NCBI GenBank assembly: GCA_905221605.1
Contig: CAJNDS010002335.1
Location: forward strand, 80,887-144,886
DNA from: Symbiodinium natans
Taxonomy: Eukaryota > Sar > Dinophyceae > Suessiales > Symbiodiniaceae
DNA: 64,000 bases
Reading direction: 5' to 3'
Both the position numbers and the translations under genes were made by a program. Position 1 is the stretch's first letter. The number at the start of each line of letters is the position of its first letter. Shown here piece by piece: positions 34,253-44,612 of the stretch. The notes below the pieces were generated by a model. That model was not told the DNA's origin. It worked only from the letters and a program-made list of their open reading frames with translations, and ran no database searches.

Positions 34253-34348
34253 AAGCCGAGGTTCGAGAGCGTCCCTTACCTGGACTGCTGCGAGCGTCAG
34301 CAACGTGCCGCCTGGCGGGACTACCGGCGTAAGCTGAAAGAGCTGCAG
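34253..34348 (+). CDS. Large gene, basic helical exon
   Basis: 32 codons: KPRFESVPYLDCCERQQRAA then WRDYRRKLKELQ, from a GCAG acceptor to a GC donor. The charged helix could bind calmodulin or lipids; this is only inference. Confidence 0.5.
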
Positions 34349-35647
34349 GCCAGGACTCTTTCGTGTTTGCAGACCCGCCTCTTATCAGAAGTCGTTTCGT
34401 CTTCCATGTCTTTCGGATCTGTTGCAACTGTCGAAGAGTTGTGAAGCCGGGCTGGGCAGGCAGGTCGGGCTTGTGGATCTGATTTGATCTGATTTCAGTA
34501 CCGGAGCAGGCCCAGAAAGGGGGCCAGCCGGTGTCGCTGAGCAGCTGGCGCCAGGACTGGACGAATCTCGGTTCCGATTGTAACAACTCTCATTCTGTGG
34601 GCTGGTGAGCCTTCCAAAAGCATTAAGGGGGGCTATCCTGGGGTTCACTGTCGTAGAGTGCAACATGCAGCGTCTTTGTTTTCTTGGAGCTCTCCGGTTC
34701 CAGTGTTCAACTTGCCGGGCTTGCATACACTCAGGGTTTAGGATTCAGGGCAGTTCCGACCAGACGATGGGAAGGTTTCCGCATGTTGGCTCTTCGTTTG
34801 GTACATTGGGTGCGCAAGTAGAATGGTATGACCGTCAATGCTCCGCAGAATGTTGGAGACCCTAAACGCCCTACATCACAAGGCCCAGAGCCGCAAACAT
34901 GTGGGAAAAGAAAACGCCCTGACACACCGAAGCAGTGGCCTACTCTCAGGCAAAGCCAGGCAGCCAAACAGCTGTGGGAGTGGCGTGGCAAGCCGAGGGG
35001 CTGTAGCTCCACAAGTGCTGTTAAAAGAGAAGTTGTGGCCAATGGTCAACAGTAAGGATAGGTTTGTTGATGTGTTCAGGGTTTATATAGTTTCATTGGA
35101 TCAACTAGGCAAGGCTTGCGTAGGGTCTGGAATCATGCGAGGCTTGGGATCTGCGGGAAGTCTCGGGGGTTGTCCGGGTTGTGAGGTTCAGGATGTCGCA
35201 GACGCTGTGCCACTCGCAACCATTCAAACATTCGTCCCCAATCTCCTGAAGCTTGGCCTCAGGTGGTCTCCCGGCGAGGAAGAGCCCAAAACCCGCGCGC
35301 ACGACCGCCCCCGAAACCCAACAGGGTTCAACAAGCTTCAAAACTTCAAACGCCAGGGGGAGCCAGGGGTGAGTATGCAGAGCACGGCCCAGGCTGGACG
35401 AGATGCTTCGCCGCGGGGTGCCCGCCGGCATCCGGAACCATGTGTGGTCGGAGATTACCAGCGCGGACGTCCTGCAAACGGAGTTTCTGGACTCCTTTGC
35501 TCCCAAAACGTCACCAGAAGCTCGGGAGTTCCTGACAAGTTGGTCTGCTTAGGGCATTGCGCATTGCGTAACTGAGTTAAGAATAGTTAAGTTTAGTGAG
35601 TTTAGTGTGGCTCGAGTGGCCTTCTGTGGCTCATGCGACTTGCGCAG
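34349..35647. other. Intron region, no exon assigned
   Basis: About 1.3 kb without a supportable exon. Open frames at 34838-35575 lack domain resemblance and have poor coding character. Confidence 0.4.
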
Positions 35648-35775
35648 CCAAGGACGATCCAGTGAGGCGCAAGCTTCTTGACCTCCTGGAAAATGATGAG
35701 CGGGCGTACATCCAGCAGCACAAAGGGACGGCTGCCGACCAGAAACTAAATCCAGCATTAGCCGTCTTTCAGGAG
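35648..35775 (+). CDS. Large gene, helical exon before TBC
   Basis: AKDDPVRRKLLDLLENDERA then YIQQHKGTAADQKLNPALAV and FQE, with a GAG|GTAAGC donor. Clear coding pattern. Confidence 0.55.
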
Positions 35776-35895
35776 GTAAGCTCAGACGGGAGAATTGTTT
35801 TTTTAACTGATCCTAACTGGACAACTGGAGAAAACACATGAAAACACTGTACTCCACCCAGAATGAAACTGACAAGAATGAAACCTCTGGAATTC

Positions 35896-36675
35896 AGGAA
35901 TGCCATCTACCAAAGGGCCATCTACCGAAGGCGCCGGGTGAACGAAGGGTTGCTGTTCGAGATGTTTGATGTTGGGTCCAAAGCCTTAGCTCCCGCCCGC
36001 GCATCCTAAACTCCACCCCGCGCAACTTCTGCCGCCAGCTGTGCCTCAAAGCACGCCTCGCAGTCAGAGACCAGTGACCCGTATGCGTAGGTGAGTGAGC
36101 AAGCCCTAAAAGAGCCGGAATCCTGGAACCCTGAACAACCGTGGATTCCAGGCTGCTGGAGATCGGCCGGCCCTACCGAAGCGATGCCATGGGACAGCTG
36201 CATGAGGAGCTGTTTTTTTCGCTATTGGGGGGGGGGGGGGGGGGCGGGGGGGGGGGGGGGGGGGGGGGGACTTGCCGGGGTGAACCTTGGAATGCCTGAA
36301 TGCAGAGGACCTCGTCACAGCTTCATCCTGGGAAAAGCGTCTGGTCACAGTGAGATTCGCGTTTTCTTTCTTCGCTTTGGTGTTATGGGCTGGAGGCATT
36401 GCCTCTTTGGATTGCGGCGCTCGGGTCTTCCGGGGTGTGACTTTTGTTGTTGAGGGACTCCAGTCTGCCAGCGTTGCAGGGCTACCTCTCCTTAAGCCCC
36501 CCCCAAACATGCGCCTCGCCTGGCTTGCCTCGCCTTGCCCCAGTGTTCGCATCCGAAGCTCCGTGCTTTGAGGCCGACGCACCACGCCACCATGGCCCGC
36601 CACTTCCGGCGCCTCAAGAGGGCCGAGGACATCTGCGTGGCGCTCATCGCCTTCTCCAAGGAGGGGGGCTTTCAG
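35896..36675 (+). CDS. Large gene, cluster of small exons before TBC
   Basis: Four short coding-like pieces lie here: RNAIYQRAIYRRRRVNEGLL (from about 35896), LLEIGRPYRSDAMGQLHEEL (36152-36211), EDLVTASSWEKRLVT (36306-36349) and MARHFRRLKRAEDICVALIA then FSKEGG (about 36590-36670). Acceptors are visible, but not every junction keeps phase in my reading. A poly-G run (36227-36269) sits between two of them. Confidence 0.4.
36227..36269. repeat. Poly-G run in intron
   Basis: Forty-three bases of G with one C at 36245. Potential G-quadruplex and sequencing trouble spot. Confidence 0.95.
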
Positions 36676-37815
36676 GGTTAAAGATTAAAGAGGCTGTTTA
36701 GGGATGGGACAGTCCTCATTCTTTGGGGCATTGGGGGGGCGGGGGATGGGGTTTAGGGGCCTTCAGGGTTTGTTTTTTGGGGTGGGGGGCCTGGGCTTTG
36801 GGTTGAGAATGCGCGCCAGTCAGAACCCCCTTGCCGACTGCTTTCTTCTCGTGACTGTATGTTTTAAACAGAGCGGTCCGCGCTTGGGGGGGCGCAGTAT
36901 CTGCCTGTAGTACTCATAGTAGTTGCCATGGTTCTTCGCCGTCCCTGTGAGGCACGCTTGCATGCGAAGGAACATTGCGAGGGTAGCGGTGCGCAGGCGG
37001 CGTAACGGCTCCCGAAGTCAGCTGTGCGGTGAGTGCGTTGATGCACCGAAGCATCACCATCTGCCAGTTTTAGTTCTTCCTTTGGGCGGCGCATCCAAAA
37101 TCTTCGGAGGGCCTTCTCCAAGTGCATTGATGGGGCTCGCGCGCAGGTATGGTTATTCACCTTTTTCATCCCAAATGCACACACGTTGGGTGTCGGGCGG
37201 GTAGAGGCTCAGCCTTCAGAGCTCGATGATCTCACGAAACAACTTCTTCGGATCGCCTAGCAGCCACAGTGCTGCCGGTTGGTCGCAGCATGTCCAAAGT
37301 CCCCAGAAGAACTGGTAATAACCTGGAAGTTGTTTGACGAAGGGGAGTGAGGAGAGCTATCGGTGTTGGTTGGCCGACGGGGTTCTGTGGAGCTTGTCGC
37401 TTTGAGGGCTGGAGTTCTGAAGGCTTCTCTCACGTGTATGCGTCTGGAGCTGGGTGAAAGTCGGCTGCGGCGGCCACTGAGGTGAAGGTCGGCAAGAAAC
37501 CCTCATAGAAGTGGAAGAGCCGCATAACATGACAACTCCCGAGGACAGTTTGGGAGACCAGGCCTCGGATGTGCCCAACTGCTGGGAAATTCGGCAGGCT
37601 CAGGGCGGTGGCGTGGCATACTGTGACTTGGTTTCTGGGATGTTTTCGGGGTTTAGGGGTGCTGGCGGCCGGCAGTGAACTATCATTCCGGTCAAAAGCC
37701 GGAATATGTCAGAACCGCGTAGGCCTCTGCAGACACGACCATCGCGCAGGAATCGCAAAGTGAACCCTGAGGCGAGTCCCTGTTGATTCTGGCGTTCTTC
37801 CTGCTCGTTGCCCAG
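36676..37815. other. Intron region, nothing recognised
   Basis: About 1.1 kb without a supportable exon. Confidence 0.4.
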
Positions 37816-38171
37816 ACACCCACCAGCAAGAGCGAGGAGGAGGGCGACCCGTGGGATTTCTGGGACTATGAGCCTCCGAGGCCCGAGTCGGCCGACCCGG
37901 AAGACGAGGACTCCACACCCTTCTTCTTTTCTTCTTTATCTGAGTCCACCCGTTCCTGTTTGAAGTTTGCTCTCCCAGGGGAGGTCCAGTTGGGTTAAAA
38001 ACCTCCCCCCCCCCCCCAAAGTGACCTACTGGTCAGGAAGTGGAGAAGCAGCGGAAGCTCAGGGAGACGCCAAGGACGAAGTCTGAGGTGGATGATGAGG
38101 TGCAGGCATTCTGGATCCTCTTTGCCATTACGTCGGGCGCGGGTCGGCAGCCGTTCAGGGACTACTACGGG
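37816..38171 (+). CDS. Large gene, acidic exon and first visible TBC exon
   Basis: The first part (37816-37918) is acidic: TPTSKSEEEGDPWDFWDYEP then PRPESADPEDEDS. After an intron, the exon 38037-38171 reads EVEKQRKLRETPRTKSEVDD then EVQAFWILFAITSGAGRQPF and RDYYG. The VQAFWxLxAIxxG…YY pattern matches the central TBC helices (…EAFWxLxAL…). The GT donor is phase 0. The more N-terminal TBC motifs carrying the Arg and Gln fingers were not found. Confidence 0.55.
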
Positions 38172-38329
38172 GTGCCCAAGCGCCGCCTTGGCCCCAGTTT
38201 GGGGTGGTGCCTGAAAAAGGCTGCAAGGATGATTTCTGGGCTGCAGGCATCGATGCACACACGTCCTTTCTAGGCCGCTGCTCACCGAGGCGCAGTGCCG
38301 CGACCCACGCACACCGCCAGCTCCAGCCA

Positions 38330-38565
38330 GCCTGGAAGCCCCGCGCACAGCACTGTGGTCAGCAACGAGCCCGGCATCGAGGCCGTGAGACTACATGACA
38401 CAGCGCTCAACCCCTACAACCCTGCCTCCCCAAGTCCAAGAACCCACCGCGCATAGCCTCTATGCGAGCGCCTGGAATAATCCTCAAACTTCAAAGCTCG
38501 GAGCGGGGAAGGAGCAGCCCATCGCGGAGCGGCGCGGTGCCATGGATGACTTGCTGCGACTGAAG
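38330..38565 (+). CDS. Large gene, TBC linker exons
   Basis: Two pieces: PGSPAHSTVVSNEPGIEAVR then LHDTALNPYNP (38330-38440), and LGAGKEQPIAERRGAMDDLL then RLK (38497-38565) with a likely GC donor. They bridge the two halves of the TBC-like region. Boundaries of the first are tentative. Confidence 0.4.
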
Positions 38566-38694
38566 CCCCGCCGAACTATGAAACGCGGGGGGCACGCAGT
38601 TGCCCGAGCCCTCAACTTCTTCATAGTCATAATCGTAGTCATGTCTCCCGACTTTTGCCGATTTCCTTGGCGGGCTGGTGTCATGATGCACCAG

Positions 38695-38797
38695 ACCCAA
38701 GGAACTTCATCTTGTCCCGACTGGAACCAGAGCTTTGGGTACACCTCAGTGCCCTGGGATTCCATCCCTCCATGGTCTTCTACGGCTCCTTCATGCG
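38695..38797 (+). CDS. Large gene, TBC-like exon (PELxxHL helix)
   Basis: DPRNFILSRLEPELWVHLSA then LGFHPSMVFYGSFMR. The run PELWxHLxxLGxxPxxFxxxxFxR is the TBC helix before the conserved WD motif. The exon ends at a GA donor inside GCGGAGCC: splicing here to 38907 restores CGG (Arg) and yields the exact TBC spacing. Confidence 0.65.
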
Positions 38798-38906
38798 GAG
38801 CCTCGATGTGGGGAAGTTGATGGACAAGTTGAGGGTTTTGGGCTGGGAGTACATGAGGGGGGTTCAAAGCCCGAGAGCCCCAGCGGCGTCAGGGGGGGCG
38901 ACTTAG

Positions 38907-38985
38907 GCTCTTCGCCTTCACGTTGCCTGTCACCAGCCTCTTCCGGATGTGGGACATGCTGCTGGGCGAAAGCTGCCGCAGCCGC
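38907..38985 (+). CDS. Large gene, TBC-like exon (RxWDxLL)
   Basis: Reads LFAFTLPVTSLFRMWDMLLG then ESCRSRWADL. LPxxxLFRMWDMLLxE is the TBC signature (LPxxxxxRxWDxLF). Preceded by a GA-AG intron (38798-38906). Together with the preceding exon this is the strongest evidence for a Rab-GAP-type fold. Confidence 0.65.
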
Positions 38986-39313
38986 TGGGCTGATTTGAGC
39001 GCGGGTGGCTTGAAGCCCTCAAATCATCCCGGTCCTTGGGATCACCCCTAAACCCTCAACCCCGAAACCCTCACCAGATCTCACCAGGTTTCAGCTTCGT
39101 CTAGTCGTCAATTGTCCCTGGAGTGTACGAATGTGCTTGGCGGGTGGCCAAAAAAAGCTCACAAACATTTCTTCGCATGGACACGTGCCCTGCAGTGGGA
39201 CCCAGGCAGCTAGGGTAGCGAAAAACCATAACGGCCTCAAACAATACACACGTATATTTATATGTATATATATATAAGTATAATGTATCTACATATATAA
39301 AGAATGGGCCAAG

Positions 39314-39370
39314 GCGACCTCCCGGCCAATAAGCCCGCACGTCACGGGCTCATCGACCTGGCCTATGCAG
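39314..39370 (+). CDS. Large gene, TBC C-terminal helix exon
   Basis: GDLPANKPARHGLIDLAYA from GGCCAAG to a GC donor, phase 1. Joined to the next exon it reads LIDLAYAGLTACKDSLMKCQ, the TBC helix after the WD motif. Confidence 0.6.
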
Positions 39371-39487
39371 GCCTCAGGGCCTCAGGGTTCTCTTCTCAGG
39401 GTTTCCGTTGCAGTAGGGGCTCAGAAGCGAAAGGGTCGAGGCTTCAGGTTTGAGCATTCTGGATGTCCCATGCCCTGGCCTTTTGCA

Positions 39488-39502
39488 GGTGAGAGAGTGA
39501 GA

Positions 39503-39554
<52 letters not shown>

Positions 39555-39562
39555 GAGAGATT
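39488..39562. repeat. GA dinucleotide microsatellite
   Basis: GAGA tract inside the intron between two TBC exons. Confidence 0.95.
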
Positions 39563-39618
39563 GGGTCCTGGGAACGCTGGAGCCCCTGATTTCGAGCTGA
39601 ATGTGATGGGGCCCCGAG

Positions 39619-39697
39619 GTTTGACGGCTTGCAAGGACTCGCTCATGAAGTGCCAGAGCGCCTCGGAAGTGCAGAGCTGCTTGCAAACCTTCTACGA
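39619..39697 (+). CDS. Large gene, last TBC helix exon
   Basis: LTACKDSLMKCQSASEVQSC then LQTFYE, phase 1 in, phase 2 out at a GT donor within GAGTCGCTC. The next exon begins with GTCGATC after GAG, so a seven-base near-repeat spans the splice sites. Confidence 0.6.
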
Positions 39698-39744
39698 GTC
39701 GCTCGGCTGCTGCTAGGGGTGTGGTTGTTGTGCTGCCGTACTCT

Positions 39745-39797
39745 TGCATAGCATAGCATTGCATAGCATTGCATAGCATTGCATAGCATTGCATAGC
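39745..39797. repeat. GCATAGCATT decamer repeat
   Basis: About five copies of a 10-bp unit just upstream of an acceptor. Confidence 0.95.
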
Positions 39798-39810
39798 CCC
39801 AGATGAAGGG

Positions 39811-40290
39811 AAGAGCCGAGGTCGATCTACGACCCTTCCAACCTCGTGGAGCTGGTTGCGGCCGCAGAGTACAAGCTCTGGGACAAGGATGCTTCCATGG
39901 CGAAGCTTGGGGTACCATCTGGCCATTTTATGGACTACGAGAACTCACAAAAGCACTGGGACCGCTACCAGCTTCACTACCGGCGCCAGAACTACGTCCT
40001 CCGTGAGCTGTGCCAGGATGTGAACATCTCAGGCATGTCTCCATCGACAGTGGCGTCAAACACCAATGTGAGCGGCGCGAACAACACCTCCGCCATGAGG
40101 AATGGCGTTGCCGTCGACCAAAGGGTCACGACAAGATCGGTGATGAAAATGTTCAACCAGTTTGTGCAGCACTTCAACAGCAACCCGATGGTCACACACA
40201 GTTCCGGAATCTTGAGGCGCCTCAGAAGCATAGGGGTGACACAGCCCTTCAAATTCCAAACCTTAACCTTGAAGAACGACCGTATCACGG
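39811..40290 (+). CDS. Large gene, exon after TBC
   Basis: SIYDPSNLVELVAAAEYKLW closes the TBC region (xxELLxxAxxLW-like), then DRYQLHYRRQNYVLRELCQD and a Ser/Asn-rich stretch, then VMKMFNQFVQHFNSNPMVTH and ILRRLRSIGV. No named domain for the second half. The 3' limit is uncertain. Confidence 0.55.
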
Positions 40291-40349
40291 CATACGTAGG
40301 CTACCTGAAGCACTCTGGTGCGACAGTTGCACACTGAACACTAGTGATG

Positions 40350-40407
40350 TGGGCTCCCCCCAAAAGACCCAAAAGACCCAAAAGACCCAAAAGACCCAAA
40401 AGACCCA
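40350..40407. repeat. CCAAAAGACC decamer repeat
   Basis: Five or six copies of a 10-bp unit in an intron. Confidence 0.95.
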
Positions 40408-40462
40408 GTTCCAATTTTTTTGTCGCACTTGTTGGGTCCATGTCGGCGGAGCTGCTCTGAGG

Positions 40463-40621
40463 CAGATGCCGGTGGAGCTAATCAAGACAGTGCCCGAAAC
40501 AGATGGGACGGTGCAGGGACAGGTCTGGTCTTGGATCTCAAAGTCGCTGGGCCGCAGTCCGGCCGTTTTTCTCAAAAGAGCCAAAAGAGATTGGGACCAC
40601 ACTTCCCTTTATGCCATCTAC
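40463..40621 (+). CDS. Large gene, probable exon
   Basis: QMPVELIKTVPETDGTVQGQ then VWSWISKSLGRSPAVFLKRA and KRDWDHTSLYAIYR. Coding-like, after a GAG|GCAG acceptor. No domain recognised. Confidence 0.4.
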
Positions 40622-40934
40622 CGTAGTGTGACGACCAGTTCCCCAGAGTCTCAGAGCATTCCCAGGTGGATGGAGCATTCCCAAGTGGTGCATCAGACTG
40701 TGGGCCCGACCAAGACCCCGATCAGCCATCCCGTGGCCGTCAAGCCCTTGCCAGGACACGGGGCAGCGTGGGATTGCGGGAGACTCAGGGAAAGATTTTC
40801 AAAGGTTTCTGTATGGCTCGGTCTGTGCTTCGTTTGAAATTCGATGTCTTTAGTTGGGGGTGCTGAACAGCCCACCGGCCGCACGCTGGTGCATTAAGCG
40901 CTGGTAAGTCGACCACCCAGCAGGCGTTTCTCGT

Positions 40935-41185
40935 GTGATGAATGCATATGTATAAAAGAAATTAAGTATACAAAAACATATATATACACACACACTTACT
41001 TATACAAATAAATACATAAATCAATAAGCAAATAAAGGAATACCTAAGTAAATAAATAAAGGAGAAAAAAAAATATATATATATATATACACATATATAT
41101 GGTATATATATATATATATTTATATTTATACTTCTAGTTATATATTTTATTTATATTTAAATTTATATTCATATTTGTCTGTTCG
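40935..41185. repeat. AT-rich simple-sequence tract
   Basis: TATA, AAATAAAT and TTATATT repeats across about 250 bp, ending at the acceptor of the following exon. Confidence 0.9.
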
Positions 41186-41194
41186 TATCGATAG

Positions 41195-41287
41195 CTTGTG
41201 CCAGGAGGAGTGGTGGAACCCGCACTATTGGACAGGGGCGCCTGGCTGATGACGGTGCAGAAGCTCCTCGGGATCGGGGAGAACCAG
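41195..41287 (+). CDS. Large gene, exon directly upstream of the racemase gene
   Basis: 31 codons, LVPGGVVEPALLDRGAWLMT then VQKLLGIGENQ, from TAG to a CAG|GTGCGG donor. It shows that the exon series continues right up to the intronless racemase gene. Confidence 0.5.
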
Positions 41288-41548
41288 GTGCGGGCGCAGT
41301 CAGGGTTGTTACCCTCAGCCCAGAACAGCTGGCAGACGATGTGAAGTAGTTCTAAAAGAATCCCTGGACTTAGACTTAGAAAGGGAAGATTCCAGAAGGT
41401 TGATTTTTCGAGGGTGGCAAAAACCCGGACAGGAATGCATGACACATGTTGAAAAGGACTCGGGTTCAATGTTGAGACGATAAACCATCAATTGCTGCTC
41501 AAGTATTTCTTGGTGCGAGTGACCCACACTCAAGGGCTTCAAGGGACC

Positions 41549-43666
41549 ATGATCCCGTTGCACAGCCGCTTGGACATGCTCGAGATGGAGCTTGCGCGCC
41601 TGAAGGGCAGCAAGCAGATGGGTATGACTGGTGGCATGAGCAGCATTGGGGGCGTGCCAATGACCTTCACGCAGCCGCAACAGGCCCTGTCTCCGTTCAT
41701 GCCTTCCGGTCCATCGATGTACTCCGCACCCACTGTGCCCACAGCCCCGGCCCCCGCGCTGGGGAGCATTGAGACGAAGAACCACGGTGAAATCATGCAA
41801 GCCTACTCGGACATCGTGTCGAGCTTGAAGGAGACGCAGCAGAAGCACAATGACCTCCTCCAGCAGCATACCGATCTGACAAAACATCACATGGAGTTGA
41901 TGAAGGCGCACCAGGAGCTCCTCGAGAGTTTGACGAACAACGGCACTGGAAGCAGTGCCGTGGCTCAGCCTGCCAAGAAGAAGGCCAAGCACCCGGCTCT
42001 CGGTGTTGTCCGCCTGGATTACGATTACCCTCCTGCACCAGGAGACTCTGACCACCCAGGCAGCTTTGGATACGAAGTCTACTATCGCTGCTGTCCCGGG
42101 TTGACTTTCGAGATGTGTCAGGAGGGCCATTTCCCAGAAGACGTGGAACGCCGCTTTGCAGATGCGATCAGGCATCTAGAGGCCCGCGGATGTGCTGCCA
42201 TCACTGGCGACTGCGGCTTCATGATGGCCTTTCACAAGATTGCCAGGAAGATTGCGGCAAAGCCCATCTTCATGTCCTCCATGGTGCAATGCCCTGTCAT
42301 CGCTGCCTCTTTTGACCCGGCAGATCAGATTTTGCTTCTCACGGCCAATGACAAATCCTTAAAGCCGCAGAAGACCGTCCTGCTGAACACCTGTGGATTC
42401 AACGTTGACGAGGGCCGCTTCATCATCAAGGGCTGTCAGAATGTGCCGGGCTTCGAGGCCGTGGCATTGGGAGGTAAAGTTCCGCTTGAGGTCGTACAGC
42501 CGGGAATTGTTCAGCTGGTGCAGGACGCAAGGAAACAATTCCCACGAATTGCTGGAATCCTGCTGGAATGCACGGAACTGCCAGCCTACGCAGATGCCCT
42601 TCGCTACCATACCGGCTTGCCAGTTTGGGATGCCGTCACGGCTGCCGACTTCTACATCTCCGCCCACCAAGACAACCCAAGGTTTGGCCACAACGAGTGG
42701 CAGGAGGCGTGGGATGGTACGCATGAGGAGTATGAGCTAGGCATCAACCTTACCAAGGACGAATTGCAGCTGTTGGTGAGTAAGCACAAGGTGAAGGCAG
42801 AGAAGAAGGAACAGGCGCTACAAAAGAAGAAGAAGCTTGACAAGGTCATGAAAAAGGTGCGCAAGCAACAGGCACCTATGCTGGGCGTTCTGCGCTTGGA
42901 CTACAACTACCCACCGGCAGCAGGCGACATTGATCATTCCGGCAGCTATGACTACGACGTGCTCTTCCGAGTGGTCCCGGGCTTTACTTTCGAGATGGCG
43001 CAGGCCGGCAAGCTTTCGCCAGACGTGGAGAGGGAGTTCATCGAAGCTGTGAAGTGGCTGGAGAACAGAGGCTGCAGCGGCATCACGGGAGACTGCGGAT
43101 TCATGATGGCTTTCCAGCCGTTGGCACGTGACGTGGCCCGCGTCCCTGTTTTCATGAGCTCCATGATGCAATGTCCCATGATCTCCGTTGCTTTCGACAA
43201 GTACGACAAGGTCTTAATCCTCACCGCAAATGATGACACGCTGAAGCCGCAAAAGGAGACACTGCTGAGCAATTGCGGCTTCGATGTTGACGATGCCCGC
43301 TTCATGATTAAGGGCTGCCAGGATGTTCCTGGCTTTGACGCTGTGGCAAAGGGTGAGAAGGTCGATGTGGACTATGTGCAGCCGGGAATTGTGGACATGG
43401 TCAAGCAGATCCTGAAGAAGAACCCTTCTATCCGTGCCATCCTGCTTGAGTGTACGGAGCTTCCGCCCTACGCCGACGCCTTGCGCCACGAGACCAAGCT
43501 CCCGGTCTTCGATGCAATTACAAACGCGGACTTCTTCTTGTCTGCTCGGCAGGACAACCCTCGCTTCGGCTTCAACCAGTGGCAGCTCGACTGGGACGGC
43601 GAGCAGGAGGATTACGTGTTCGGGCAGCACCTGAACGCCCAACAGATGGCGCAGCTGATCAACTGA
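41549..43666 (+). CDS. Duplicated aspartate/glutamate racemase-like protein
   Basis: A single-exon frame of 705 residues starting at ATG 41549. Residues 1-150: a short helix (LDMLEMELARLKG), a Met/Pro-rich linker and a second helix (QQKHNDLLQQHTDLTKHHME). Then two homologous domains (about 150-400 and 445-705), each opening LGVxRLDYxYPPAxGD. Each has the two Cys expected to act as acid and base: GDCGFM (Cys222, Cys516) and LECTELPxYADAL (Cys341, Cys635), 119 residues apart in both. Known family members interconvert L- and D-Asp/Glu or related acids without cofactor; here substrate and activity are inferred. Both copies look intact. It sits between exons of the large gene and has no introns. 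Confidence 0.88.
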   Translation: MIPLHSRLDMLEMELARLKGSKQMGMTGGMSSIGGVPMTFTQPQQALSPFMPSGPSMYSAPTVPTAPAPALGSIETKNHGEIMQAYSDIVSSLKETQQKHNDLLQQHTDLTKHHMELMKAHQELLESLTNNGTGSSAVAQPAKKKAKHPALGVVRLDYDYPPAPGDSDHPGSFGYEVYYRCCPGLTFEMCQEGHFPEDVERRFADAIRHLEARGCAAITGDCGFMMAFHKIARKIAAKPIFMSSMVQCPVIAASFDPADQILLLTANDKSLKPQKTVLLNTCGFNVDEGRFIIKGCQNVPGFEAVALGGKVPLEVVQPGIVQLVQDARKQFPRIAGILLECTELPAYADALRYHTGLPVWDAVTAADFYISAHQDNPRFGHNEWQEAWDGTHEEYELGINLTKDELQLLVSKHKVKAEKKEQALQKKKKLDKVMKKVRKQQAPMLGVLRLDYNYPPAAGDIDHSGSYDYDVLFRVVPGFTFEMAQAGKLSPDVEREFIEAVKWLENRGCSGITGDCGFMMAFQPLARDVARVPVFMSSMMQCPMISVAFDKYDKVLILTANDDTLKPQKETLLSNCGFDVDDARFMIKGCQDVPGFDAVAKGEKVDVDYVQPGIVDMVKQILKKNPSIRAILLECTELPPYADALRHETKLPVFDAITNADFFLSARQDNPRFGFNQWQLDWDGEQEDYVFGQHLNAQQMAQLIN

Positions 43667-44169
43667 GCTGAGCTGAGAGCCCAAACGAGCTCCGAGCTTT
43701 CCGACTCGTCCCAAAATGGATGTTCGAGCTCAAGCTCCTCATGGGCAATCATGAATCAACGAAAGGGCAGGATGTGTCATGAACATGTACCGTCCGGCGA
43801 GATACATGGCGAAGCCTTAACTTTTAATCTTTCAATCGCCAGCGCTGAATCAGAATGGGCGTGAGCGAGCCGAATCCGCGGCTGTTTCTCCGCTGCAGTT
43901 TCTGCTCGTGATTGCTGTGCTTGCACGACCAATGTAACTTAATGTAACAGCTTCTAGTGATGTGAGTGCTTTCACGTATTGAGGGTCTCACAGCTTCAGC
44001 ATGACAGGTACCATAGTGCGGGGCTCACTGCTACTCAAAGACTCCTCTGTCGGTTCCCCTTTTCACATGCTGATTTTGGGTCCGAAGAACATCTTTGGAC
44101 CGCAGGTCGATGCAGGATTTGTACAGCGTGTTTCGGAGACCCTGGACGCTGCTGGTGGCACTCAAAGTG
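43667..44169. other. Downstream region of the racemase gene
   Basis: 3' flank with no exon recognised. No AATAAA-type signal is obvious, as usual in dinoflagellates. Confidence 0.4.
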
Positions 44170-44290
44170 TTAAGTCAGCAGACGTTAAACCACGAGCTCG
44201 TGCTCGCGAAGAAGTTCCTTTTCCCGTGACGTTCTCATGTACCGCGCCTACCGACGCTCCGCTAGACCACATCCTGATCTAATTACTGCA
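44170..44290 (+). pseudogene. Frameshifted coding relic of unknown family
   Basis: One frame reads VLSQQTLNHELVLAKKFLFP and, after a shift, another reads RDVLMYRAYRRSARPHPDLI then TAVQ. Both are strongly coding-like and would join with a one-base change. I cannot name the family. It may instead be two exon edges. Confidence 0.3.
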
Positions 44291-44429
44291 GTGCAGGTAG
44301 CTCCATGTCGTCAGTGCGAGTTCGGAAGTGCTTGACTTGTTGCCGGCACGATGTTGTCGCTGTCATTGCGGGCAGCGTGTTCCTTGCCTGGCCCGAGTGC
44401 GAGCGATCAATCCATCAATCAAACATTTT

Positions 44430-44612
44430 AAGCCCCAGGCAGCCATAAGACGCGTAATCCCGGAAGGCCATAAGTTCCAACTTTTCTGCGAACTCGCTAA
44501 GTTCACCAAAGCTGCAAGCCCGGATGCCAAGCCCGAATCGCATCAGGCCCCTGGAACGCCGGCGCAGAGCGCTTGGCAGAAATGGGCTCCAGAGATCTGG
44601 GAGAGGCGCCCA
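44430..44612 (+). CDS. Probable exon of the large gene
   Basis: AAIRRVIPEGHKFQLFCELA then KFTKAASPDAKPESHQAPGT and AWQKWAPEIWERR. Coding-like composition; no domain; boundaries not fixed. Confidence 0.35.
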
